The notes below the pieces were generated by a model. That model did no database searches. It was not told the DNA's origin and was given only the letters and a program-made list of their open reading frames with translations. A program made the translations under genes and the position numbers. DNA of 64,000 nucleotides from the NCBI RefSeq assembly GCF_009389715.1, contig NC_052395.1, positions 3,596,001 to 3,660,000 of the forward strand, in the 5' to 3' direction. Numbering within the stretch: position 1 is the stretch's first letter; each line of letters opens with the position of its first letter. Origin of the DNA: Phoenix dactylifera. Its lineage: Eukaryota; Streptophyta; Magnoliopsida; Arecales; Arecaceae. Shown piece after piece: positions 23,870-35,960 of this stretch.

Positions 23870-26798
23870 TCGAGAGTGGAGGATTGAGGCCAATGGGCAA
23901 ATTTAATAGGTGAAGTAACAGCCAGTGTAATACCTCTGCCATGATTGAAAATTGGAGCTTCATCATTATATCTGTTGTCCTGCTGGTGGTCAGTCCAGCC
24001 ACCATAGCCTCTGCCACGGCCTCGGAAGCCATTACCTCTACCACGGCCCCAACCACCTATGCCATTATCCGCATCCCCTGTTGTCCCTTCCTCCATCGCT
24101 GTAATCCACAGCCAGAGTATCATTTCCTACATATAAATCCTAAACCGTCATGCCTTAGGTTACAAAAGATGAGTGAAGATTTAGGTCTGACAAGACAGGT
24201 TGAAGCATAATGACACACCTCTAGCCCTCTTCCCCTGCCATGATCCCCACGACCTCTGCCCCGACCACCAGGCGAGCCCTCTAGAGTGCAAATAAATTGT
24301 CAACAAAGATAAGCATATAAAGCAGCTAAACAGATAAAATGAAGAAATGTACCTCCACCATAATCAAATTCAGAAAGTGGTTTCACCTGATGCTTGGGCA
24401 AGGAGGTTGATACCTGGGGAAAGGAATAGACTATTAAGTAAAACATGGCATGATTGCAAAAGCAAATCAAAATTGTGGGATCATCAAACTTCAATAAGAT
24501 AAACAAGCTTTACAGGCAACTAAACAAAAATGAACAAAAGGTCAAGTAAGAGTAGCAAGACCTTTAAAGTTTACATCAGTAATACTTCTAAATTTTAAAT
24601 CAATATTTATGAATTTATTTGTATATATTTACAAGTTTTCAGACTTGGGTTCATGTTGCGAAGTATAGACCATATTAACACATCCAACATGGTCAGTGGA
24701 TTGTTTGAGCACCCTTGCTTTGGATAACTTATGTAATTTGGATTAGAGATCCAACAATAGATGGTGTAGGTAAACTGTAAACATGATTAACACATCCACA
24801 GGAATCTAGAATAACAAATCATCTTAGATATCAATTATATCTGCTGTTTAGCATCAGATTTATAGGACCAGGATTCTTCTATAAATTAGACTAGTATGCA
24901 TTTTCAATGACAAAAACTAGTTTGATGTGGGCAGCAATGCAGGTGTTGTAGATATTCTGTCAATATTGTGGGAACTTCATATATCGGTGGTAAATGACAA
25001 CTTGTTGTCACTGTGAGAGAGAAGGAGAGGGATTTTTTATTTTTTTGGAAGAGCGGTGGTGCTACAAATTGGTACAAATTGTTGTGAAGTAATAGAAGTT
25101 GGAACGAATGGTATATACGCACACACCCCTGTCCTGTTGTGATAACTTCATTGCACAGTATGCATTGCATGTATAGTATAGTATGAATGAGCATTTTGGT
25201 CCTTAACACTGCCACTCTTCCCTTCTACATTGCCTAAAATGCAAACAATACAACTTTGGAGGCCTTATTACTAACTTAAATATTCTTCCTAGTCTTTAGG
25301 GCATGTGACATTCACTAGCAAATAATAAAAACACCATATAGAGAATGACAAGATGAATGAAGACACATTATAGAATCAGAAAGCTCACCAGAGCTATCTA
25401 TACCACTAGTCAATTTTCATACCACATGCTTTTTCCAAGTTTATAAAATCATGTGTTTGATTTGTTTCTTCGCTCTAAATCTTCATAACATATTACGCGA
25501 GCAAGAATAAAGCATCCAATATTCGCTTTTCTTGACCAAAAATAAGAAGTTCTTTGATATTGATGTGATTTTCCTCTATTTTCACAAGATAAATGCTATT
25601 TGCCCTGGTCTTTCTATTTGAAATTATTGATTAGCAACAAAAAATGAAATTTACCTATTCATTGCATCCTAATAAAATCACACCATCTAGAATCATGCCA
25701 TTTGACCTCATAATAAATTAAGTAAACTATCAAGAACAAAGAGTCGCATCCGATAATCATGCATTGCATCCATTTAACTTCATAATGCTTGGGTGCTTAA
25801 TAATAATTAACTTAGTCTAATTGATGCATCCAAACGCTCCAAAACTATTGCAGAATTATAAATCAATTCTTTGTTGGAATTATAAATCAACCAAGCATAG
25901 TGAATAGTATTATTAAGCACAACAAGTACAACATAAAACGACATGGGCATCATAAAACCAATATCGAATTAGAATGTGACTAACAAGTTAAGTACAACAA
26001 AAAACGACATGGGCATCATGAATAGTATAAAAGGTTCCCATGACCACTAGTGATTCAGGCAAACAAATATTCAAGTGAACCACTCTTTGCCATGATTGTA
26101 GCACAAGAATAGACCGTCCACCTCAACATAAACGGGATTCATGACCTACCACTGCAGCATAGTTCAAAGAGTGATGTCGAATATCTTCATCACAATAAAA
26201 AGCCATCAAGAAGATTTTTTTTAAAAAAGACAAAGTTTGGTGGGAATAATCAATGCTTTGGCAAGATCAATCAATGAAAAGGATGGAAAAAAAGAAGATA
26301 ACAACATAGAAACAAAACACACCTTCAAAAACTTCCTTTTGATTCATGTGTGAATTTTAAGCTTGTTTCTCTCTTCTACTACAAGTTCTAACTATAAGGT
26401 AGTCAAATCATCACAAAACTCATAATTTTGTCCATTGCATGCTTACAGTTCTAAACACCCAACACAGTTAATAAAATACACAATTCAAACAATGTGAAGC
26501 ACCATGAGTCAGATACTCTGCACACATGAAATACAAGAAGCAAAGCTCATATTTTGACCTCCCTATCAAAGTCATTATGATCATAAATAGTAACCTCTAC
26601 CAGGAGAAACCGAAAGAGCGATGGAAACAAACATTCCGATGCGTTATTTTGTCGTAGGATACATATATAGTATACCTGAAGCAGGCTGGTGGCGTAAGTG
26701 ATGTAGCTGCGCATCCTACCCTGAGCCGTAATACGAATCTCATTCTCATTGACAGAGGTTGCCTCCTTCGGCTTCTGCACCCTCTGGTACCGATCCAT
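23870..26798 (-). pseudogene. Alba-type DNA/RNA-binding protein gene, middle exons missing
   Basis: Plant Alba proteins bind RNA and DNA through an N-terminal Alba fold and carry a C-terminal RGG tail. Exon 1 (26676-26798) encodes 41 residues starting MDRYQRVQKPKE and ending YATSLLQ, with a good donor. The following exons that should finish the Alba fold are not found in the 2.2 kb down to 24413. Then come remnants of the 3' half: 24353-24413 (the LPKHQVKPLSEFDYGG region, with a one-base frameshift at its start), 24219-24280 (GSPGGRGRGRGDHGRGRG) and the RGG tail from 24098 (NGFRGRGRGYGG, NDEAP), again in a shifted frame. Introns are kept, so this is a decayed duplicate and not a retrocopy. 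A very divergent middle exon that I missed is possible. Confidence 0.72.
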
Positions 26799-27130
26799 CT
26801 TCTCCCCCACGAAAAGAATATATAAAGAATTAAACCTTTACGCCATTAAAAACAAAAACTTTCACAGAGAAACAAATCCACTGCTCTCAGCAATTACAGA
26901 AACAAACAGAAAAACAGATCAAATCCACGCCAGACGATCTTCCAAGAACTTTGAAAACAGAAAAAGAGGGTCCAAAAATCTACAGAAACAAACCCTAAAG
27001 ACAAGACATACTCGAGATTGGAGCCCGAAGAAGGGACAAGAAGAAGAGGAAAGAGAGAGAAGGAGACCCCTTCAACTGCAGACAACTGCTAGGGTTTGTC
27101 GCAAAGCGAGTGGGATCAAACTAAAAATCT
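26799..27130 (-). promoter_or_regulatory. Leader / promoter-proximal region of the Alba pseudogene
   Basis: Purine-rich on the plus strand (CT-rich on the minus strand) and typical of a plant 5' UTR ahead of an Alba gene. No TATA box could be fixed. The related MITE begins about 120 bp further upstream. Confidence 0.3.
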
Positions 27131-27252
27131 AGAACTAGAAAAGATCAAAAGAAAAAGAATCTTGGAGAGTCGTCGTTCTTGTTTGTTTGGTTCTCTCCAC
27201 CCTTCTCTATGACCCGTATTCTTCCTTTCCGCCCTCGAGTGGAAACCTCTCG

Positions 27253-27733
27253 GGGCTCGTTTGGTTCGCAGGAAAACGAGGGGGGAAAGTGTGGTCAACG
27301 GGAAAGTAATGAAATGCCTCTTGTTTGGTTGGAGTTTTCAAAGGAGAGAGATGGGAAAGTTGTATTCCCATGGGAATATGATTCCCACATTTCATGGGAA
27401 AGTCTTTCCCATGAGAAACATGGGAAAGTTACTTTCCCATGAGGTGGGAATCACTCTTTTTTTATTTTTTCCCAAAAAGACCCTTCAGCATTAAAGAAGC
27501 ATTAAAGAGGCATTAAAGATCTAATTTTTATTAAGGGCATAATAGGAATTATACATAACTTTCCTAGGAAAGTGGATGGTCAACCAAACATAAGCACTTT
27601 GGAAATTAGTCACTTTCCCATGGTTAACCAAACATGTCAAAAGTACTTTCCTAGGTATCCTCTTCCTAGGAATCTGATTCCCAGGAATCATATTTCTAGG
27701 AGGGAAAATACTTCCCGCGAACCAAACGAGCCC
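27253..27733. mobile_element. MITE, copy 2 (GGGCTYGTTTGGTT family)
   Basis: This 481-bp element has ends GGGCTCGTTTGGTTCGC on both strands and is flanked by the 3-bp duplication TCG (27250-27252 and 27734-27736). Its inside is packed with hairpin-prone CATGGGAAAG and CTTTCCCATG words. It is clearly related to 21691-22159. It carries no coding capacity. Confidence 0.87.
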
Positions 27734-27736
27734 TCG

Positions 27737-29926
27737 ATGCAACGGGGCTCTCCTCCCTACTAATGTAAAATTACCATCATGACACGGCTGATTACAACGG
27801 CTTGATGGAGATCCAAGGGTGCACAATGTATGAAAGTTTTGGGAGGAGAGTGATCCTCGGCGTGAGGTACACCGTTTCGAAAATTCAAACTCAAATGGTA
27901 AAAGGTGGCCATTTTTGAAATGTTATATAGATATCTATTATTCCTTAATAAAAGTACTAAAAAAAAAAATCACATGCACGAAAATATTTTTAAAAAATAA
28001 TAACAACAATTTCTAGCTTGCAGAAAAATAGCTTTCTAATACCGGTTCATATAATTTTTTTTTTATAAAATATAGAAAACTTATTTCTATGAAAAAGTTG
28101 TTTTTCTTTTTTTTGTCTTTGAAATCTCCAACCAAATACATACTTTTTCTTTTTTTTCCATTGATCATACTTTCTCTACTCCTTTTCTCGCCAACAAATT
28201 ATTTATGGCACATGAAACTTAGTGCACAACAACTTAATTGGAGTTTCTTATTGTAAATCCAAATTTATTTTCTGATTCTATGACCACTGCCATATTTCAC
28301 AAGATGTGTTTAACTTGTGGTGTTAATAAAGATCAGAAAAGGCAAAAATACTACAACAATTACAATTGTTTTATCTCATACAAATATTGCAAAAGCTGTA
28401 ACGAGATAGAAATTTGTTGGCTAATCTCATAAAATTGCTTGTGATGGGAATATCAAAATTGAGGAGAAGATGGAAAAGTCGAGCAAAATTTTTATAGACC
28501 GATATACTGAATGAATGAAGTAAAAAGAGGAATGGCGAATGTTGATTTCTGCCCTCTTCCACAAAATTAATATGTAATCAATGTCCAGATATTTAATCAA
28601 GATAAAAAATCAATATTTAATGTTAGTTATCCACAAAATTATGACATATAATGCAAAGTAGTGATCGTTCTTGGCATGGTAGGATTTTTTTTGTGAAAGG
28701 CTTTTCAAGCATGGATCATTCCTTTGTCATGACGGTCGCATATTTGTTTAGATTTGTATTTTTCCTTATTTCTTAATCAATCGAGCTGTGAAATCACAGT
28801 TACATTCGCAATGAATATATATTTTTTAGAAGAAAAGTTGAATATATTCTCGTGTCTAAAAATTTGAATTTAGGCAAATAATTAAGTTAGGATATTGGTG
28901 GATATAGATGAAAATTATGATAACAAATGATAATTAAATTTTATGCATGTCTAGATTTGAGGTCGACATGTAGAATAAAGACATGAATATTTATAAATAA
29001 ATAAATAATAAATTAATTAGCATAAAGGAGAAACAATTATAGATGAGAAAGTTTTCTAGATGATATCTTAAAAATTCTATCATAGTCGTGCCTTCATACC
29101 AATTTCAATTTGTACAAGCAATATATGGACTTTTCTTTTCTACAAACCACATCAACTCTTTTAGTTATGTGTGAAAAACAATCTCTATATGAATTCAATT
29201 CATACATTGACTCCTTTTTTTTTTTTCACAAACCATATCAGTCGTCGTAAATAATATGTATGAAAACAATAATAATTGCAATAGTAAAACTTTTTGCATA
29301 TGAATTGAAGTTGCAGATGGACTCTCTTTTTCCACGATATGTATCACTTACAGTAAATGATGTGTAGAAATAATAATTGTAAGAGCATTAGCTAATTTGA
29401 ATTTGACCTAGGATAAAATGGACTGCGAGGTGTTGATTTCATGCGACATGATACGAAATTAGAGTAAAAAATTGGAAATGCTTGTGATCAATAACTAATA
29501 ATTGAAAAATCACATCTGCTGCTCATCAAGATCTACACCATACATGGATCTCTATGTAGTCCTGATGGCTATCTGCTTTCCACCAAAAGCAGGGAACTAA
29601 AAACTAGAGGAAAAAAAAAACACCACCACAATAACTTGTGAGGTGATCGTCACTTCCAACACCAGTCCTACTTCTCAACTGCAACGTCCTCTTCATGCAC
29701 TTACTGCTTTTCAACTAGACCGGGATGGCGGAAGTAAAAAAAATAGTTTCAATCTTTACCCCATCTTTTGGTGTGCAAGTCTTTTAAACTCTTGATTGAA
29801 ATGTACATAAACTCCATCTACTGCATTTCTCCACACAACCGCAGGAAACCTCCCAGATTCTCAGAGTCCTACAGCATTCCTCGTTTGGCCATTGGCATCA
29901 CTAGCTAGTATTCATTCTCTACCCTC
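27737..29926. other. AT-rich intergenic region upstream of the polyketide synthase
   Basis: I see no gene. The DNA is strongly AT rich with homopolymer runs. The last few hundred bases should hold the promoter of the downstream polyketide synthase, but I cannot fix a TATA box or start site. Confidence 0.5.
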
Positions 29927-31255
29927 ATGGCAAGCACTGGAGAGAACAAATCACGAAACCCCACACAAGGAAAAGCTAAAATCCTGGCGCTTGGCAAAGC
30001 CTTCCCTCACCAACTAGTCATGCAGGATTTCCTCGTAGATGGCTATTTCAAGAACACAAAATGCGATGACCCTGAGCTCAAGCAGAGGCTGACTCGACTT
30101 TGTAATCCAAGATTCATGGCTCCTCAGCTTCTTCTTCTCTATTTTATTACTGCTAATAATATATATGTTGTTTCTCCTAACTCAAGTTGATGCGAGTTAT
30201 TTCTATAGCAAAGTACGTAGGAACTAAGAGTTGCATGCCTTCTTTGGATCGTAGGCAAGACAACCACAGTCAAAACAAGATACGTGGTCATGTCCGAGGA
30301 GATCTTGAGGAACTACCCGGAACTGGCAGCGGAAGGCCTCCCCACGGTGAAGCAACGCTTGGAGATATCCAACAAGGCGGTCACGCAAATGGCCGTGGAA
30401 GCCTCACTGTCGTGCATCAAGGCACTTGGGAGGCCCCTCTCCGCCGTCACCCACCTGGTCTACGTCTCGTCCAGCGAGGCCCGCTTCCCCGGAGGTGACC
30501 TCCACCTCGCCCTCGGCCTCGGGCTCAGCCCCGACGTCCGTCGCATCATGCTCTCCTTCACCGGTTGCTCGGGAGGTGTCGCCGGCCTCCGCGTCGCCAA
30601 GGACTTAGCCGAGAACAACCCCGGCAGCCGCGTGCTGCTAGCCACATCCGAGACCACCATCGTGGGGTTTCGACCCCCGAGCGCCAGCCGGCCCTACGAC
30701 CTGGTCGGCGCCGCGCTTTTTGGTGACGGAGCAGGGGCTGCGATCCTCGGCGTCGATCCGATACCGGGCGTCGAGACTGCCTTGTTCGAATTGCATTCTG
30801 CGGCCCAGCAGTACCTCCCGGGCACCGAGAAGACCATCGACGGGCGGCTCACCGAGGAGGGGATAAATTTTCGTCTAGGAAGGGAGCTCCCACAGGTCAT
30901 TGAGGACCACGTTGAGGCGTTCTGCAAGAAGTTGATGAGAGAAGGTAGGGAAGGAGGTGAGGATGCCGAGAACAATGAGATGTTTTGGGCGGTTCATCCC
31001 GGTGGGCCGGCGATATTGAGCAAGGTGGAGAGTAGGCTGGAGTTGTGGCCTGATAAGTTGAATGCCAGCAGGAAGGCATTGAGGGATTATGGAAATGCCA
31101 GCAGCAACACTATCGTGTATGTCTTGAACTACATGGTGGAGGAGAGCAGGAAGAGAAGGGAGAAGGGAGAGAAGGATTGCGAGTGGGGTCTTATACTTGC
31201 CTTTGGGCCTGGTGTTACCTTCGAGGGGATTCTGGCAAGGAACTTGGTGGCTTGA
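29927..31255 (+). CDS. LAP5: Type III polyketide synthase B (LAP5/PKSB), 391 aa
   Basis: This is an anther-type chalcone-synthase-like enzyme. In the family it condenses hydroxy-fatty-acyl-CoA with malonyl-CoA to alkylpyrones, precursors of pollen-wall sporopollenin, in tapetum cells. Exons 29927-30101 and 30255-31255 join in phase 1 to 392 codons including the stop. The single intron splits the conserved cysteine codon of RLCKTTT, as is usual for this superfamily. The catalytic triad is present: Cys163 (FTGCSGG), His306 (AVHPGGP) and Asn339 (DYGNASSN). The C-terminal GFGPG-type loop reads AFGPGVTFEG. The N-terminus ILALGKAFPHQLVMQ and the FRPPSASRPYDLVG region point to the LAP5/PKSB branch and not LAP6 or true CHS. 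Exon 2 is GC rich compared with its surroundings, normal for monocot genes. It looks intact. Tapetum expression is known for the family, not read from this promoter. Confidence 0.95.
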
Positions 31256-32333
31256 AACTTGACAGAGAAGAACAATTTTTATTCAACTCTTTTATAAAAT
31301 ATATATGCATGCATATCGGTCTGTTTACCGAAAGAATAATTTAGCATGATGACATAACAATGTCATATGCAAAGTCCTGTTCTTTATATACATCTATTTG
31401 AATGCGAAAAAAGACTTAATACATTCGCTCTTTGCCTTTGTTTGCTGTTCTTCCTTTAACTCTAATCTTTTTATTTTTTTTTTCCCTCAAAAAAACAAAC
31501 AGGTGCGATAAAATTTTCATGATAATACAGGTAGCAATAAAAGACTCGACTCGCCTCTAAAACATTTGCATGAAATCAAACAATCTATTTCCATCTTTGG
31601 TGTATTTAAAGGATTTAACCTGCACCTAACTTACCATCTAGTTAGAAATATGAAAATCAAACTATCCGAAAATTAAGTTTCACTCTTCAGGAGCTCACCT
31701 CTCGAATTAAGTTTTTCAGACAAAAACCTGTCAAGAATAAGTTAGATGTCACATATTGCTCATTTCAAGGCAATTTAAACCTTCCATTGCAATGGTGTTC
31801 GGATCTTGCATATATTTTGGTACGTGGATTTATTTCTGTAGACCTGATGCATGCATACGAATTGATATATGGCACATGTAAGCTATGTAGATCTCAAGTG
31901 CCAAACGTCAGCATCTGCATATATTTTCTACTGCCAGATTCAAGTTACACCAGGTGTAACTCTTATAAAGTTACACCGTTTTTGAATTCAACCATAGAAG
32001 AACTACATCAATGATCCAAATTGTTGCATGTGATCTATTATCTTCAAACTACTTATGCACACAAAATATGAAAAAATATTTATAAAGATGTGGAAAAATC
32101 ATTTACAATTGAAACCTAATTGCAAAATGTATACATAGTCAACGGAGAAGTTGACAGAGACGGGGAGAAAAATGCCCATCTAGGGGACACTGCTTCATGT
32201 ATTCTATATTCTTGTGAGAGTTCATAAATTCTGATAGTCAAGGAACTGTCAGCTGAAAAATTACAAGAGGCCTAGCCAGCTTTGGAATGCGTCCGATCAA
32301 CTTTAACCAGAGCCAGGCTTTTATCAAAAAACT
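31256..32333. other. Spacer between the polyketide synthase and DPM3
   Basis: This is the space between two convergent genes. It contains their 3' UTRs and AT-rich sequence. I see no gene; the 75-codon frame at 31787-32014 has no recognisable product. Confidence 0.5.
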
Positions 32334-34371
32334 TTAATTGGAGCCCACATCAATCCCCTTATTCTTCAAGAATTCCTTGGCCTCTGCAATATCCTGCTTG
32401 ACAAAGATACGTTCGTATCAGATACAAGATGCCATAATAATACAAAGAATTACCCTAGCATTCCTAAGGTGCAATACATGCATATGCATGGGTGCTTGTC
32501 AGAGAAAAAATCATTAAATTTGAGAAAATATTATGGAAGACTGAAAGATGCATGTTTTTCTAATATGCAGAAGCATCTCTGTCGAGATTCCATCACACAC
32601 TTGTTTTTTCTTTTTCCTTTTTTTGGGCCCATTGCAAGCTAAAGTAGAGGACTCCTCTAGAATCCGCAACAGCAAGACGCAACAGGTCTCGGCAAAAGTC
32701 AGATGTTGATTGAGAAGAACCAGCACCCCAGATGGCTAACAGGTCAACAGGCCGGTTAGCTGATCCATCAGGCACTTGACAATCCTCCATTACATGTGAA
32801 GATGGAAAAGAAAGTGCAAGGAAGATCAGATTTGTGGTGGTCTTATATCCTTCCCAGAAGAGTGGCTTAAAACTAAACAAAGCAATGGACTAGACCGACC
32901 ATCCTTACGTCTAAACTGCCCATCTAGTTTAACGGCTCCAGCAATGGTTCAGGATAAAATTGAAAAGCTACAATGACATTTTATTTCCCTGGTCCGGGAT
33001 ATACAGATATTGCATTTATTAAAATTGTACCAGATGAGTATCAGGTTCTGTGCCCCCAGGTCTGCATGCTTGATTCAGACTCTATGAGTGGAAGATTTTA
33101 ATTATATAAATGTTAAAACTTTAGTACAAGGAGTTTGAAAGAAAGATGATGGAAAAATCTATAAGGAAATTGAGAAAAATGGCAGGATATCAACACAGTA
33201 TTACAGACCTCTTGAAATAAAAAACATGTTCACTCATTAGAAAAATTAGAATTGGAGAGTATAAGACGTCATTTTAAAAGCACAAGTAATTCTCATTTTC
33301 TAGCATAACATAGGCTATCATCAAATTAAAAGTCCATTGTCGATTTAAGTCCACATTTAGGAAAATAGGTGCTAATCTTTTGCAGAGGTCAATTTTAGAG
33401 CTTTCTGATGGTACTTGGCATAATCATAACTGCCTATGCTCGTTGCTTCTGCTAATGGACTATGCTACCAATGCCTTAATTACCACATGGAGATTCTACA
33501 TAAACAGATAAAAGCTCTCATCAAAGAGTTGCTAAAATAGTTCATCTTCTTGCATTTTTTTATATCCTTACATTTTTTTATATCCTTGAAATTTTTATAT
33601 GAATAAGCCTGATCACTTTCCCTACAAATGGGGCATAAATAATGAAAGTCCAACACGTATAATTCCAACTATATTGCAAATGAAAATTTCAATTCTTAAA
33701 ACAACTAACATCAAAATTAAAGATCACTGAAGTACTAAAGCACATATGATGATACAAGGATGATAAAAATGGAAATATTCCTCTGAACCTTGGGGAAGGA
33801 TTTTTTTTTTTGCTCTCTTTTTTGGTAGAGAAGCAAAACCAATTAGACCAAAGTTCGCAGTCTCAGTTCCGGACCCCTTACCGGTACCATCATATTACAA
33901 TATCGGTATACGGTATGGTATGGTACCGACCAATACGGTAAACCTTGAGTTAGACCTTTTTTTTTGGCTTAAGAAACTAAGCTGCAAGAATATTATGTAC
34001 AGAATTATAAACTAAGACATAACATGCGCTGAAACAAGTTATGAACCAAAGAACCTTTTGCAGTAGTACAGCTTCTTGAGGGCATGTTGGAAAGAGCATT
34101 AAACCACTTCCAACCATGAGAAGACCATAGCATCCTAGCGAAACAATTAAGTAGATTGGAAGCTGGGAGAAAATGGTAACCATAAGGCATATTTACTTGA
34201 AGAAAGGTAAGAGAACATAAAAGGCTATCTTATACCAGATAATTCAAGAATTTTTTATATGAAACTAACCAGCCAAGTATAGCTTCGTGGGACCACTGAT
34301 GTTTCCAACAGGCCTATCCAAAATGCAGAGATAGCCACCAGCAATGCCATTATCTTTAGAACATGCTTCAT
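32334..34371 (-). CDS. DPM3: Dolichol-phosphate mannose synthase subunit 3, 89 aa
   Basis: DPM3 is a small ER membrane protein that anchors and stabilises the catalytic subunit DPM1, which makes dolichol-phosphate mannose for N-glycans and GPI anchors. Coding exons 34270-34371, 34055-34162 and 32334-32393 join to 90 codons including the stop, the length of the Arabidopsis protein. The protein starts MKHVLKIMALL, with one hydrophobic segment at about residues 4-30 and a second at about 36-58 (YLIVSLGCYGLLMVG), followed by the conserved CPQEAVLLQKDIAEAKEFL coiled-coil tail that contacts DPM1. All introns are GT-AG and phase 0. A 5' UTR exon precedes the coding part. Confidence 0.95.
33850..33950. 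repeat. GGTACC-rich dispersed repeat in the DPM3 intron
   Basis: The words CCGGTACC, CGGTATACGGTATGG and GGTACCGACC give this short stretch partial dyad symmetry unlike the AT-rich intron around it. It is probably a dispersed repeat or the remnant of a DNA element. I cannot name the family. Confidence 0.35.
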
Positions 34372-35775
34372 TCTCACACGAGTCAGCTGGTTCAAAACTA
34401 CTACCTGAATGTGACAAAAAGTAGATATTTACATGAAGAACTCAACAAATATACAACAAAAGAAGTGTCCAGTTAGAGAGATCAAGGAAAATGAACTTCA
34501 TGACTACTCCCCACTGATCAGTAATGCGAAATGGATGCCCGATTACAATAATAAACTGATCATAGTATTCCTTTTCTAATGACAATTTGTTCAAATAGTT
34601 CCTTTTAGTTATTACTAGACATCCACTTCTGCCTGAATCCTATACCACTCTGGTTAAGGTTTTAGATTAAATTTAACTAATTGAATTACTTAATTAGTGC
34701 TCAAAGAGTTTGATATATGAAAATAATTTAAAGTTTAACCATCATTTTCTTTTTCCTTCTTTCTTTCTTTAGGTACTTAAACCTTAAAACTATAATCTTC
34801 ATACATTATCCCCTTTGAAGACTACTTAGGTCAAGGGCTTGGCTAAATGCCAAAGAATCATAGTGTGATATTCTTCGCAAGGGATGGGAAGGTTAGAAGA
34901 GACGAGACAAACCAAAAAAACATTCGTAGTACGCATAGATCTTACCATCAGAATCAGATAAAAAATCACTAAGAAAATATTTCATGGGGCATGCAATCCT
35001 TGAAAAAATGAAACTTAGATGCTCAGAAATCCACCACATTCTACGCAGGCTGCCCAAATAATAATGAAAGGAGTCACAAAGGCTCTTCTCCTACCCATTC
35101 TCTATCCCCTGCCTGAGTTTGGCTCTTGCCAGCCAACTAGTATAAGTAGTAACATTGCTTCTGAAATTAACCAGCTCTCATTAGTACTATTTTTTTATCC
35201 TGAGATGGTCACAATGCAAGACTTTGGGGCAGGGCGGTCTGGAGTCCGAACAATCTCTGGCCAACTCAGCTGTGAATGCGTCACAGGGACCTAACCTACT
35301 CTCATGACAGTACCAAGTATTATAGATAGCTGCTCAAATAAGCATAGCAAATATTTCTGTGATCGCTAAAGACTTGTACTATAATATTGTTGACCGACTC
35401 GAGTCTTTCGTAACAATCTATTAATTGTCACCATCATTCCGGAGAAATCAATGTCAAGATTCATCTTGATGACAGTGTTATTAGCGTTGTACAAAAGAAA
35501 TCACTAGCCAAACAATAACATCCACAAAAAATCCAGTCACTTGCACCAATTATTACCGTAAAAACAGCGAAGGATTTGAAAGATCATATATCCCATGTAT
35601 TAAATTAAACTAAACTACAAAGAAAGATAATATGGAAGCCCTATTGCTGAAGTTTGTTCACAAATCCAAACCTTTGATCTTAGAAACATAAAACTAGGGG
35701 GAAATGGAACTTTGTCGGATATAAAAATGGAAACAAAGAAGACATGAGAGGGAAGGATCAACGAGAAGCGCTTAC

Positions 35776-35960
35776 GGTCGCGGAACTTGGTGGATGGCTC
35801 GAGATCAAAAGAGGGAAAGAGGTTGATGGAGACCTCGGAGGCTTCAAGCCACACAAAGACCCTGACGTCGATGAAACAATGGCTACGGCAGAAGGCCGAT
35901 GACGGTCCGGCGGCGATCGGCGGCGGCGGCTAGAAGAGAGGAGAACAGAAGAGATCGAGA
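35776..35960 (-). promoter_or_regulatory. DPM3: 5' UTR exon of DPM3
   Basis: On the minus strand a CT- and GCC-rich leader ends in a strong donor (CGACC|GTAAGC at 35776/35775). The coding exon has a matching acceptor about 37 nt before its ATG (near 34408). An intron of about 1.37 kb in the leader is thus likely; leader introns often raise expression in plants. The upstream limit is a guess. Confidence 0.55.
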
